Part shown: positions 40,170 through 49,195 of the stretch, piece by piece
How positions within the stretch are numbered: the stretch's first letter is position 1
How the letters are laid out: every line of letters starts with the position of its first letter
IMG/VR virus record: IMGVR_UViG_3300032287_004275
Span: 1-56,155 of that record
DNA: 56,155 nt
Direction: 5' to 3' (one strand)
Origin: a virus
Notes under the pieces: generated by a model
The model's input: only the letters and a program-made list of their open reading frames with translations
Told to the model about the DNA's origin: nothing
Database searches by the model: none
Made by a program: the position numbers and the translations under genes

Positions 40170-40521
40170 AATCTGTTTTGACTATAAAACCGCTCAAAAA
40201 ATAGCTGAAGATTTAACTAAAGGAGACGCTGCAGTAGAAGAGTTAAAAAAAACTCAAAAGCTGGTTGGGCAATTACAAGAAACTATTGTTGGAAAAGATA
40301 GTGTTATAAACGACTATAAAGCAAAAGATAGTATTTGCAACCAACAAAATAAAATAAATCTTGAAGCTAAAAATAAACAAGCTAATGTTATTACTGGTTT
40401 AGAAAAAGATGTTACTAATTTAACCAGAGAAAACGAAAATCTTAAAACAGGTGTTAAATGGCTTGGTGGAGGATTCGTGGGAATATTAATTTCTTTTCTT
40501 ACATTTACCATGGTAAAATAA
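40093..40521 (+). CDS. exported coiled-coil protein overlapping spanin-like gene (142 aa)
   Basis: From ATG 40093 the protein begins MIKNLGILVLTLLLSSTTFS, a clear signal peptide without a lipobox cysteine. A coiled coil follows (EELKKTQKLVGQLQETIVG, ITGLEKDVTNLTRENENL), then a C-terminal membrane segment (WLGGGFVGILISFLTFTMV). Overlap in another frame with the preceding gene resembles nested spanin pairs, but the C-terminal anchor and lack of a lipoprotein signal differ from classic Rz1. A GTG start at 40084 is also possible. Confidence 0.55.
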   Translation: MIKNLGILVLTLLLSSTTFSQKDTNKICFDYKTAQKIAEDLTKGDAAVEELKKTQKLVGQLQETIVGKDSVINDYKAKDSICNQQNKINLEAKNKQANVITGLEKDVTNLTRENENLKTGVKWLGGGFVGILISFLTFTMVK

Positions 40522-40522
40522 T

Positions 40523-42115
40523 ATGGCTAACGATTTAAAACAAGCAATTAGAGAAGAATATATAAAATGCGCTGCATCCCCAGCATATTTTATGAAAAAA
40601 TATTGCTATATCCAACATCCAAAACGTGGCCGTATTCAATTTAATTTATACCCATTTCAAGAGCGTGTTTTAACTTTATTTCAAGAAAACCCATATTCAA
40701 TTGTTTTAAAATCTAGGCAGTTAGGTATATCAACATTAGCCGCGGGTTATTCTCTTTGGTTGATGATGTTTCACCAAGATAAGAACATACTTTGTATTGC
40801 AACTAAACAGGATACAGCCAAAAACATGGTTACAAAGGTTAAGTTTATGTACGAAAACTTACCTTCATGGCTTAAATTCCCAAATAAACCAGACGAAGCC
40901 AATAAATTAACTCTCCGCTTACCCAATGGTTCCCAAATTAAAGCAACTTCAGCATCTAGTGATGCAGGTCGTTCAGAAGCAGTTTCTTTATTGATTATAG
41001 ATGAGGCAGCATTCATTAACAATATAGGTGAGATATGGGCCTCAGCTCAACAAACCTTAGCAACTGGTGGAGGTTGTATTGCTTTATCTACACCTTATGG
41101 TACAGGTAACTGGTTTCATAAAACATGGGTTGCATCAGAAATGGGAGAAAATAGTTTTTTACCTATTCGTTTACCTTGGAGTGTGCACCCTGAAAGAGAT
41201 CAAGCATGGAGAGATCAACAAGATGCTGATTTAGGACCTAAAATGGCAGCACAAGAATGTGATTGTGATTTTAGCACTTCAGGTGACACTGTATTTTTAG
41301 CAGATGAAATTGAATTTTACGAAAAAACATATGTGAGAGAACCACTTGAAAAACGTGGAGTTGATCAAAATTTATGGATTTGGGAACCTGCGGATTACTC
41401 GCGTAACTATTTAATTACAGCGGACGTTGCTAGAGGTGATGGAGCCGATTATTCTACGTTTCATATCATTGATATTGAAACATATAAACAGGTAGGTGAA
41501 TATAAAGGACAAATTGGTACAAAAGATTTTGGATATTTACTTGTAGCTATAGCAACCGAATACAATAATGCTTTACTTGCTCCTGAAAACTCTAGTATAG
41601 CTTGGTCAACTATTCAAACTATCCTTGATAGAGGGTATCATAATTTGTATTATTCACCTAAAGGCAATGCTTTAACGGTTGATAGTTATTTTGATCCTTA
41701 TATGGATCATAGTAAAATGACACCTGGATTTACAATGTCTTCTGCTACTAGACCTATATCAATTGGTAAGTTTCAAGAAGCTGTTAGAGATAGAGGCGCA
41801 GTTATTCAATCTGCTAGACTAATGGAGGAAATGAAAGTATTTATATGGAGAAATGGTAGACCAGAAGCACAATCTGGATACAATGATGATTTAATTATGG
41901 GATTTTCCATTGCAGCATTTTTAAGAGAAACAGCATTTAAGCTAAGACAAAATGGTATGGAAATGACCAAAAGTATGCTTAATAGTATAAGCAGTAACAA
42001 CTATGGTTATTCAGGAGGATATTCTTCTCAACAACCAAACAAATACAATAACAATCCATTTAAAATAGATAACCCTTACTCAGATGGTCAAGAAGATATT
42101 TCTTGGTTAATATAA
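40523..42115 (+). CDS. gp17: terminase large subunit gp17-like (530 aa)
   Basis: The ATPase domain has a Walker A-like SRQLGIST at 64-71, Walker B LLIIDEAA at 156-163 and the coupling motif ALSTPYGTGNW around 187-197. The nuclease domain has Asp301 in TADVARGDGADYS, Glu355 near APENSS and Asp455-Asp456 in YNDDLIMG. This is the packaging motor that cuts concatemers and drives DNA into the prohead. Its length matches the T4-like family. The gene lies 1 nt after the spanin-like gene and is followed by the portal gene. Confidence 0.93.
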   Translation: MANDLKQAIREEYIKCAASPAYFMKKYCYIQHPKRGRIQFNLYPFQERVLTLFQENPYSIVLKSRQLGISTLAAGYSLWLMMFHQDKNILCIATKQDTAKNMVTKVKFMYENLPSWLKFPNKPDEANKLTLRLPNGSQIKATSASSDAGRSEAVSLLIIDEAAFINNIGEIWASAQQTLATGGGCIALSTPYGTGNWFHKTWVASEMGENSFLPIRLPWSVHPERDQAWRDQQDADLGPKMAAQECDCDFSTSGDTVFLADEIEFYEKTYVREPLEKRGVDQNLWIWEPADYSRNYLITADVARGDGADYSTFHIIDIETYKQVGEYKGQIGTKDFGYLLVAIATEYNNALLAPENSSIAWSTIQTILDRGYHNLYYSPKGNALTVDSYFDPYMDHSKMTPGFTMSSATRPISIGKFQEAVRDRGAVIQSARLMEEMKVFIWRNGRPEAQSGYNDDLIMGFSIAAFLRETAFKLRQNGMEMTKSMLNSISSNNYGYSGGYSSQQPNKYNNNPFKIDNPYSDGQEDISWLI

Positions 42116-42122
42116 ATTCAAT

Positions 42123-44021
42123 ATGGCAGATACTAGATTATTTTCAAGATTAAAACGACTATTTTCAACCGATGTAATCATCCGCAACGATGGTGGTAAT
42201 CAACTTAAAGTAGTTGATATAAATAAAATCCAAATATCGGGTGAATATGAAACAAACGCTCTTGTAGATAGATTTAATAGAATTTGGACAAATTCACATT
42301 CATCTATTTATGGGTACCAAAGTAGCTTTAACTACCAAACACTACGCCCTACACTTTATTCAGAATATGATTCAATGGACACAGATGCTATTGTTGCTTC
42401 TGCATTAGATATTATAGCTGATGAAAGTACTTTACGTAATGATATGGGTGAGGTGTTACAAATCCGTTCATCAGATGAGGATGTACAAAAAATATTATAT
42501 AATTTATTTTACGATGTATTAAATATTGAATTTAATCTATGGCCTTGGATTCGTAACATGTGTAAATACGGTGATTTTTTCCTAAAATTAGAAATTGCAG
42601 AAAAATTCGGTGTATATAATGTTATACCATATAACGCATTCCATATTGAAAGACAAGATGGATATGATAGAGATCACCCAATGTCTGTAAGATTTAGATT
42701 TGACCCAGATGGCATTTCATCACCTTCAGATTATGGTTACTATAATGTACCTAATGCTGGTGGGCAAGCTAATTCAATATATTTTGATAATTACGAAATG
42801 GCTCATTTCCGTTTATTAACTGATACTAACTTTTTACCTTATGGTAGGTCATACCTAGAACCAGGTCGTAAGTTATTTAAGCAGTATACGATGATGGAAG
42901 ATGCGATGTTAATTCACCGTATTGTTAGAGCGCCTGAAAAACGTATATTTTATATTAATGTTGGAAATATTGCACCTGCTGAAGTAGAAAACTTTATGCA
43001 GAAAACAATTTCCAAAATGAAACGTACTCCATATATTGATCAACAAACAGGTGACTATAACTTGAAGTACAATATGCAAAACTTACTTGAAGATTTTTAT
43101 ATACCTGTTAGAGGAAATGATCAAGCAACTAAAATTGATAATTTAGGTGGTTTACAATACGATGGAATTCAAGATGTTGAGTATTTAAGAGACAAATTAT
43201 TTGCTGCTCTTAAAGTTCCAAAAGCATTTATGGGATATGAGAAAGATTTAACTGGTAAGGCAACATTAGCTGCTGAAGATATTAGATTTGCTCGTACAAT
43301 TGAACGTATCCAACGTATTGTCATCTCAGAATTAACTAAAATCGCATTAGTTCACTTATATGCTCAAGGATACAATGATGAGAATTTAACAAATTTTGAT
43401 TTATCGTTAACTACACCTTCAATCATATATGACCAAGAAAGAGTAGCATTAATGAAAGAAAAAACTGAACTAGCTATCTCAATGATTGAAAATAAAATTA
43501 TGCCTACTGATTGGGTGTATGAAAATTTATTCCATTTGAGTGAAGATCAATACGATGAATATAGAGACTTGATCCTTCAAGATGCTAAACGTAAATTCCG
43601 TGTAACCCAAGTTGAAAACGAAGGAAACGATCCACTTGAAACAGGTAAATCTTACGGTACACCACATGATTTAGCTTCTTTATATGGAAGACAAAGATAT
43701 GACGTAGGAGAAGTACCTGTAGGGTATGATGAAAAAGACCCACTTGGAAGACCAAAAGAAAATGCAACAGATAGAAATACACAAGACAATGCTTTTGGAA
43801 AAGATAGAATTGGAAGAGCAGGTGTAACTAAAGACAACGATGAATCAGATTCAATTAAACCTCAATATAAAGGCGGTTCTCCTTTAGCCCTTGAAACGAA
43901 AAACAAACGAAATAAAAATTCATACGTGTTCAATGACATCAAAAATCAAAAGAAACAAATGATTTTCGAATCAGATATTAAAGGAAATTCATTGTTAGAT
44001 GAATCACAAATACGAGAGTAA
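42123..44021 (+). CDS. gp20: portal protein gp20-like (632 aa)
   Basis: The T4-like portal pattern is present: NRIWTNSHSSIYGYQSSF, DIIADESTLRNDMGEVLQI, FFLKLEIAEKFGVYNV, MAHFRLLTDTNFLPYGRSYL, then MMEDAMLIHRIVRAPEKRIF and KAFMGYEKDLTGKATLAAED. The dodecameric portal at the head vertex docks terminase and later the neck. The C-terminal 100 residues are charged and divergent. It lies between terminase and the core and protease genes, as in T4. Confidence 0.93.
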   Translation: MADTRLFSRLKRLFSTDVIIRNDGGNQLKVVDINKIQISGEYETNALVDRFNRIWTNSHSSIYGYQSSFNYQTLRPTLYSEYDSMDTDAIVASALDIIADESTLRNDMGEVLQIRSSDEDVQKILYNLFYDVLNIEFNLWPWIRNMCKYGDFFLKLEIAEKFGVYNVIPYNAFHIERQDGYDRDHPMSVRFRFDPDGISSPSDYGYYNVPNAGGQANSIYFDNYEMAHFRLLTDTNFLPYGRSYLEPGRKLFKQYTMMEDAMLIHRIVRAPEKRIFYINVGNIAPAEVENFMQKTISKMKRTPYIDQQTGDYNLKYNMQNLLEDFYIPVRGNDQATKIDNLGGLQYDGIQDVEYLRDKLFAALKVPKAFMGYEKDLTGKATLAAEDIRFARTIERIQRIVISELTKIALVHLYAQGYNDENLTNFDLSLTTPSIIYDQERVALMKEKTELAISMIENKIMPTDWVYENLFHLSEDQYDEYRDLILQDAKRKFRVTQVENEGNDPLETGKSYGTPHDLASLYGRQRYDVGEVPVGYDEKDPLGRPKENATDRNTQDNAFGKDRIGRAGVTKDNDESDSIKPQYKGGSPLALETKNKRNKNSYVFNDIKNQKKQMIFESDIKGNSLLDESQIRE

Positions 44022-44032
44022 TAATTTTTCAT

Positions 44033-44047
44033 ATATTTATAAATAAA
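44033..44047 (+). promoter_or_regulatory. late promoter-like element
   Basis: A perfect ATATTTATAAATAAA lies 11 nt before the ATG at 44059, in the gap after the portal gene. Confidence 0.6.
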
Positions 44048-44058
44048 CAAATATTAGA

Positions 44059-44916
44059 ATGCAAGTAAAACATTCAAAGTATAAAAATACTGGTATACTC
44101 TTTGAACTCCTAGTTCGACAAATCACTACAGATACACTAGAAGGGAAAGATTCTCTAGCAAAAGATATACTTAAAAAGTATTTCGTTAAAACGGAATTAG
44201 GTCGTGAATATAGATTGTATGAAACATTGTTGAAGAAAACTACACTAACTGAAACAAAAGCTAATGTTGTGGTTTCTACTTTAATTGATTCTTCTAAAAC
44301 ATTAAATAGAGGAGTACTTAAAAGACAAAAATATAATTTAATTAATGAAATACAAAAAAGTTACGATTTAAATACGTTCTTTAACCATAAATTACCTAAT
44401 TATAAAGTATACGCTGCTTTTTATACATTATTGGAAATTACCCATTCTCAAACTCCAATAGATCCTGAACAAACTATTTCAAATAAAGTAACAATTTTAG
44501 AACATTTAACAGCAGCCCAAATTAAAGGGGATGTTGTGAAAGATGAAGTGTTAGAGGAAATAGAAAACTCAGATAAAGACATTAAGTTTCTTGCATATAA
44601 AATATTAATGGAGAAATTTAATGACAAGTATAACGATTTCAACCTTAACCAAAAATTAATCCTAAAAGAATATATTAATTCAGTAGATAATACACCACGT
44701 TTAAAAGAATTTTACACAAATAAAATAAACGAAATTAAAACTGAATTAAAAAATATAAACAAAAACACTAAAAACCCAGTTACAAAAATTAAAATTAACG
44801 AGATTATTTCTGTAATTAACCCACCAGCAAAAAATGCTAAAATAACAGACAATGATTTAGTTGATTTACTTCAGTATTGTGATCTAATTAATGAACTAGA
44901 AGCTGTAAATGGATAA
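44059..44916 (+). CDS. conserved helical protein of head operon (285 aa)
   Basis: The N-terminal block KYKNTGILFELLVRQITTDTL and GKDSLAKDILKKYF is conserved in marine T4-like phages at this position, between portal and protease genes. The rest is helical and Lys- and Asn-rich. It may be a prohead core or assembly protein like T4 gp67/gp68 by position, though no clear similarity is visible. It overlaps the next gene by 8 nt. Confidence 0.65.
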   Translation: MQVKHSKYKNTGILFELLVRQITTDTLEGKDSLAKDILKKYFVKTELGREYRLYETLLKKTTLTETKANVVVSTLIDSSKTLNRGVLKRQKYNLINEIQKSYDLNTFFNHKLPNYKVYAAFYTLLEITHSQTPIDPEQTISNKVTILEHLTAAQIKGDVVKDEVLEEIENSDKDIKFLAYKILMEKFNDKYNDFNLNQKLILKEYINSVDNTPRLKEFYTNKINEIKTELKNINKNTKNPVTKIKINEIISVINPPAKNAKITDNDLVDLLQYCDLINELEAVNG

Positions 44917-45364
44917 GATTAAAGAAATAATCCGTAAAAAACTCAAAGAAATGAGTGCTACCAATGTTGGTGGTGCTTCTTTTTCAGCAGGAACTGGAGA
45001 AGGCTATGCTACACCAGCTGCTTTTGCTTCTAAAACTAACGCTAAGGGAGCTAAAAATATTTATTACTATAAGTTAGGATTTAAACCTGTCCCAAATATT
45101 AAACCAAAATCTTACGACAAGAAAAAATTGTGGGAAGACGAAAAGGAAAAAACGGGAGCAGATAAATTTCAAGATGATCGAGTAAAAGAATTTGAGCAAA
45201 TTGAAAATTTAATTAAAGAACTATCCCCACTTATATCAAACGCAAAAAACGAAACTATAGAATATTATGCTGCTAACCCAGGATCGTATGATATCTATAA
45301 ACCGTCTTCAATGGTTTTAGCATATATTCAAAAAGCAGTAGACTTATTAAAACAAAAACAATGA
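44909..45364 (+). CDS. small head protein with tag and capsid-like motif (151 aa)
   Basis: MDKIKEIIRKKLKE (1-14) ends in L-K-E. Directly after it comes MSATNVGGASFSAGTGEGY, nearly the same as the segment after the probable maturation site of the major capsid protein (SSTNVGGGTFTVGQGEQW). The body continues with YYYKLGFKPVPN and helical segments. This suggests a head protein cut by the prohead protease and sharing a surface or packing motif with the capsid protein. Confidence 0.6.
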   Translation: MDKIKEIIRKKLKEMSATNVGGASFSAGTGEGYATPAAFASKTNAKGAKNIYYYKLGFKPVPNIKPKSYDKKKLWEDEKEKTGADKFQDDRVKEFEQIENLIKELSPLISNAKNETIEYYAANPGSYDIYKPSSMVLAYIQKAVDLLKQKQ

Positions 45365-47097
45365 AAAAAACATTACAAGATCAGTATCTATTAATCAAAG
45401 AAGGTAAAGGACATAAAGGTGTTTTCTTAACTGAAGCTAAACGTGATTTTCCTCATATTGTACCAAATGCTGCTACATTTGAGGAAGCAGCTGCATCTCT
45501 TAAAACCAAAAACATAATCTCAGAAAATGTAATTGGTTTAAGCGTAGTTAACGGGTATGAGCCAAGAAAAAAAGAATCATATGAAACTGCATTTGAAGCA
45601 TTTTTGGCTGAAGCTAAAAAGAAAAAAGAAGAAGACGAAAAAGCTGAATTGAAAAAAACTTCAAAACAAGTAGAAGAAGATCTTGAACATAATTTTGACA
45701 GTAAAGACGAGAAAAACCCAGACAATTTAATATTCGATCAAATTATGATGGGGTATTATGCTGAAATGAAAGATCCTAAAAATGCTGAAAAAACCATGCA
45801 AGAATTAAAAGACATGGTATTTAAAAATTTAGCAAAAGACCCAATTTACTATACAAAAGATGGTCAATTTGGTGTTAAAGGTTTAGGATATACTACTGAA
45901 GCACCTGGTTTAGGTACTCCAAAAGAAGCTACTGGAAAATATAAATCTTCTGGTTATGGTAATTTAAGCGAAAATAAAGCAGGCGCATATGAAGAAACAT
46001 ATGATGAACTTAAAAAGCAATTAACAACAGATAAAGAAAATAAATTCTCCCCAGAAGACATTAAAGCTAAATTAAAGAAAAAACGCGAGGAAGAACTTGA
46101 ACGTAGAAAAAAAGCAGGTGAATCACTTGAAGAAATTACTTTACGTAAAGCAATTCAAGAAATGATTGATGCTGAATTGGAAGAAGCATATCAATTAGTA
46201 AATATCCGTCCTCAAGTAAGTGATAAAGAAAGAGAAGAAAGAGACCCACAACCATTTCTTACTGTATATTTAAAAGATACAACAGAAGAACTTTTAAAGA
46301 AAAACCAACACTTAAGAGTACTTAGAAACCCTAAAAACCCAGAAGAAATTACAGGTGTTGCTATTCGTTCTAGATTACTTTCTCCACAAAATTTAAAAAA
46401 ACTACCATATGATATTAACCCAATGTTTATAGGTTTTTTAAATACTGCTAATAACATTGGAGGTAAAATAACACTCCCTACAAGAGAAGGAGTTACAGAT
46501 GATTATACTTTGTTAAACAACGTTAATGTAGGTAGAGATGGAAGACTTTCATTTAAAACCCCAAATCCTAAGTATCAAAAACCAATGGGAGATGACATGG
46601 CTGAATCTTTACGTGAAAGTGTAGAAAAAGATCTTGCCGCAATTAATAAAGAAGCAGAACACGAAATTTTACAATCTAAACTAGATAAAATTGATGATTT
46701 AATTGATAGTAAAAAATCTAAACTTTCTAAACTTGACGAAGATGAAGATATGAAAGATTTAACTGATGCTAAAAAAGTTAAAGAGATTCAAAAAGATATT
46801 AAAGCTTTAGAAAAAGCAAAATCTAAAGTTGAAAAAATGATGGGTAAAACTAAAGGTAAGAAAAAAGAAGTAATTGACGAAATGGATAATTCCGATGATA
46901 TGGTATCGGATATTAATCCTGGATATATTAGAGATGCTGAAGAAAGATTAAGAGATGGGGAAAGTATTGATTCAATTGTTGGTAATTACCCAAATCTATC
47001 GTTTGATGATAAAAATAACTTAAAAAATTTTCTTACTTGGCAACAAGATTCAGATATTGGACAAAGTGAAGAATTAGACACTGAAGAAAATTACTAA
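45361..47097 (+). CDS. large prohead core/internal protein candidate (578 aa)
   Basis: MKKTLQDQYLLIKE (1-14) ends in I-K-E, and VFLTE follows at 21-25. The body is highly charged and helical with many Lys/Glu repeats (KKKREEELERRKKAGE) and coiled coils (QSKLDKIDDLIDSKKSKL). A central segment (TVYLKDTTEELLKKNQHLR) is better folded. Its position next to the gp21-like protease gene matches core proteins of T4-like proheads, which are degraded or processed during maturation. The exact role is unknown. Confidence 0.55.
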   Translation: MKKTLQDQYLLIKEGKGHKGVFLTEAKRDFPHIVPNAATFEEAAASLKTKNIISENVIGLSVVNGYEPRKKESYETAFEAFLAEAKKKKEEDEKAELKKTSKQVEEDLEHNFDSKDEKNPDNLIFDQIMMGYYAEMKDPKNAEKTMQELKDMVFKNLAKDPIYYTKDGQFGVKGLGYTTEAPGLGTPKEATGKYKSSGYGNLSENKAGAYEETYDELKKQLTTDKENKFSPEDIKAKLKKKREEELERRKKAGESLEEITLRKAIQEMIDAELEEAYQLVNIRPQVSDKEREERDPQPFLTVYLKDTTEELLKKNQHLRVLRNPKNPEEITGVAIRSRLLSPQNLKKLPYDINPMFIGFLNTANNIGGKITLPTREGVTDDYTLLNNVNVGRDGRLSFKTPNPKYQKPMGDDMAESLRESVEKDLAAINKEAEHEILQSKLDKIDDLIDSKKSKLSKLDEDEDMKDLTDAKKVKEIQKDIKALEKAKSKVEKMMGKTKGKKKEVIDEMDNSDDMVSDINPGYIRDAEERLRDGESIDSIVGNYPNLSFDDKNNLKNFLTWQQDSDIGQSEELDTEENY

Positions 47098-47098
47098 A

Positions 47099-47731
47099 AT
47101 GAACAAACAACTCTTAATAGAAACCAGACATTTTGTTCCCCAGCCGGTTCGCCTTTTAGAAGGGCTAAAAGGTAATGGAAACGTTTTTGTTGAAGGTATT
47201 TTAGCTACCGTTGAGGTAAAAAACGGTAACGGAAGATACTACAAACGCGAGTTGTGGGAACGTGAAATTGATAATTTTCAACAAAAAATATCTCAAAAAA
47301 CAACAGAAACATGTGGTGAATTAGACCACCCAGATTCTCAAGTAATCAATTTAAAAAATGCATCCCATGCTATTCGCAAAATGTGGTGGGATGGAGATGA
47401 AATATGGGGAATAGTTGAAATATTCTCAGACCCAGGACCAAAAGGAACAGTATCTGGTCGTATAGCAGGTGCTTTAGTTAACAATGGTTTAACAATTGGT
47501 ATTTCCTCTCGTGGAATGGGTTCCTTAAAACAAATGGGTGAGGTAATGGAAGTGCAAGATGATTTTGAATTACTTACCTTTGACCTTGTATCAAACCCTT
47601 CTAACCCAGATTCATGGATGAAAAATGGAGCGTTAAATGAATCTAGAACAACATATTTAGACCCATACGCGCGTACAAATTCAATTATAACCGAAATTTT
47701 ATGTGCTAAAGGCACATGCCCGATATTTTAA
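47099..47731 (+). CDS. gp21: prohead core protease gp21-like (210 aa)
   Basis: The S80/U9 protease signatures are clear: GNGRYYKRELWE at 43-54, catalytic His77 in GELDHPDS, the Ser in TIGISSRGMGS at 132-142 (nucleophile Ser136 or Ser137), and TFDLVSNPSNPDSW at 160-173. In T4, gp21 cuts scaffold, capsid and internal proteins after (L/I)-x-E. The length matches T4 gp21 (212). Its own start MNKQLLIE also ends in L-I-E. The gene follows the core protein gene by 1 nt and precedes an intrinsic terminator at 47756. Confidence 0.93.
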   Translation: MNKQLLIETRHFVPQPVRLLEGLKGNGNVFVEGILATVEVKNGNGRYYKRELWEREIDNFQQKISQKTTETCGELDHPDSQVINLKNASHAIRKMWWDGDEIWGIVEIFSDPGPKGTVSGRIAGALVNNGLTIGISSRGMGSLKQMGEVMEVQDDFELLTFDLVSNPSNPDSWMKNGALNESRTTYLDPYARTNSIITEILCAKGTCPIF

Positions 47732-47755
47732 AATATGCAAACCGGTACAGAAATT

Positions 47756-47778
47756 GCTCTCATTTGAGAGCTTTTTTT
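47756..47778 (+). terminator. intrinsic terminator after prohead protease gene
   Basis: GCTCTC 47756-47761 pairs with GAGAGC 47766-47771 around ATTT, followed by seven T at 47772-47778. It separates the portal-protease operon from the scaffold-capsid operon. Confidence 0.85.
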
Positions 47779-47823
47779 GTCTCTTGCGACTTTAACGGGT
47801 TTTGTACATACATATAACAGAAT

Positions 47824-47889
47824 ATACCACCCCCCTTAATCTATGTGGTATCAAATAAATGATTTCTATTACGTTTTAAAATAAACGTA
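47824..47889 (+). promoter_or_regulatory. leader with inverted repeats before scaffold-capsid genes
   Basis: ATACCAC 47824-47830 pairs with GTGGTAT 47845-47851. A second inverted repeat, TACGTTT 47870-47876 with AAACGTA 47883-47889, encloses TTTTAAAATAAA, which differs from the late core TTTATAAATAAA by two bases. This is the likely promoter and leader of the scaffold-capsid operon, 30 nt before the ATG at 47920. Confidence 0.45.
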
Positions 47890-47919
47890 TTTTCCCAACA
47901 AAAAATAAATTTAGGAAAA

Positions 47920-49158
47920 ATGGCAAAAAACAGAGAAATGCTTAAAGAAGCAATCGCTGAAGCTAAAGCTGTAAAAGAAATGGCAATAGCAAACGCAAAA
48001 GCAGCTCTAGAAGAAACCTTTACACCTCAACTTAAGTCTATGTTATCTCTAAAACTTCAAGAAATAGAACTCGATGAAGAGGAAAATGAAAAAGAAGGAT
48101 TTGGAGATTTCGACACTAAAGACAATGCTGGATTTGGTACAATGGATGCAAAAGCTTTAGATGAAAAAGAAGACAAAATGATGGAAGTTGATTTGGAAGA
48201 GCTTTTAGCAGAGCTAGAAAAAGAAGAAGTAGAAGAAGGAGAAGGTGAAAACCTTTACGAAGCTGAGGAAGGTGAAGAAGACGAAGTTGAAGCAACTGAA
48301 GATATAGATCTTTCAGATGATGAATTAAAGGAAATGATTGAAGACGTACTCGCACAAATGATTAAAGATGGTGAGATAGAAGCAGGACCTAATTTTGAAT
48401 CAGAAGAAGGTGAAGAATCTGAAGAAGGTGAATCTGAAGAATCTGAAGAATCCGAAGAAGAAGTAGATTTAGCAGAACTTTTAAGAGAAATCGAAGAAAT
48501 GGAAGAAATGAAAGAACCAGTAGACGAGCTTTTTGGAATGAAACCTAGATCAGTTAAAGAATTTGAAGCTGATTACCCAGGTTTATTAGATAAAGCTAAA
48601 GCTGCTGGAGATGAAAAAGAAAAAATTTCAATTCTTGCTGATGCAATGAAAAAATTCAGAGATGAATATGTCAAAGACACTAGCGTAGGTGTAGCTAATG
48701 CTGCTATAGCAAAAATATGGGAGTTCATAGGCGTTAACCCAGCTACTGTCCCAGGATTTGGTTCAGAAGGAAGAGGTGGTGCTTCAATGGCTGAAGCTGA
48801 AGAAATGAAAGCTGAACTTGAAGAAGCTCTTTCTACAATTGAAACTTTAAAAGCTGAACTTAACGAGATCAACATTTTGAACGCTAAACTTCTTTATTCA
48901 AACAAAATCTTCAAAGCTAAAAATTTGAACGAAAACCAAAAAGTAAAGGTATTAAGTTCGTTTGACAAAGCTACAAACGTAGGTGAAGTAAAAATGGTAT
49001 ATGAAACTTTAAACGAGGGAATTAAAGTTAAAAAAGAAACCATTAAAGAAAACCTAGGTAGAGCTTCTAAAGCAACTAATACCCCAACTACAAAACAACC
49101 AATCGTAGAGTCAAACGATGTATTTGCAAGAATGCAAAAATTGGCTGGATTAATTTAA
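47920..49158 (+). CDS. gp22: prohead scaffold protein gp22-like (412 aa)
   Basis: It lies directly upstream of the major capsid gene and is a highly acidic helical protein with long Glu/Ser runs (EESEEGESEESEES) and coiled coils (ETLKAELNEINILNAKLL). It ends in FARMQKLAGLI, the type of C-terminus seen in gp22-like scaffolds. (L/I)-x-E sites occur at the start (MLKEAIAEAKAV). The scaffold shapes the prohead and is destroyed by the protease before packaging. Family assignment rests on position, composition and termini. Confidence 0.8.
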   Translation: MAKNREMLKEAIAEAKAVKEMAIANAKAALEETFTPQLKSMLSLKLQEIELDEEENEKEGFGDFDTKDNAGFGTMDAKALDEKEDKMMEVDLEELLAELEKEEVEEGEGENLYEAEEGEEDEVEATEDIDLSDDELKEMIEDVLAQMIKDGEIEAGPNFESEEGEESEEGESEESEESEEEVDLAELLREIEEMEEMKEPVDELFGMKPRSVKEFEADYPGLLDKAKAAGDEKEKISILADAMKKFRDEYVKDTSVGVANAAIAKIWEFIGVNPATVPGFGSEGRGGASMAEAEEMKAELEEALSTIETLKAELNEINILNAKLLYSNKIFKAKNLNENQKVKVLSSFDKATNVGEVKMVYETLNEGIKVKKETIKENLGRASKATNTPTTKQPIVESNDVFARMQKLAGLI

Positions 49159-49195
49159 TTAACTAATTTAAAAACTTAAAAAAAACAAAAACAAA

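Noticed and set aside
47338-47715. 125-residue antisense ORF
   Set aside because: It is antisense to the prohead protease gene, whose catalytic residues are intact.
48390-48475. GAA-rich DNA repeat
   Set aside because: It is the coding low-complexity Glu/Ser segment of the scaffold protein, in frame and without unit periodicity beyond codons.
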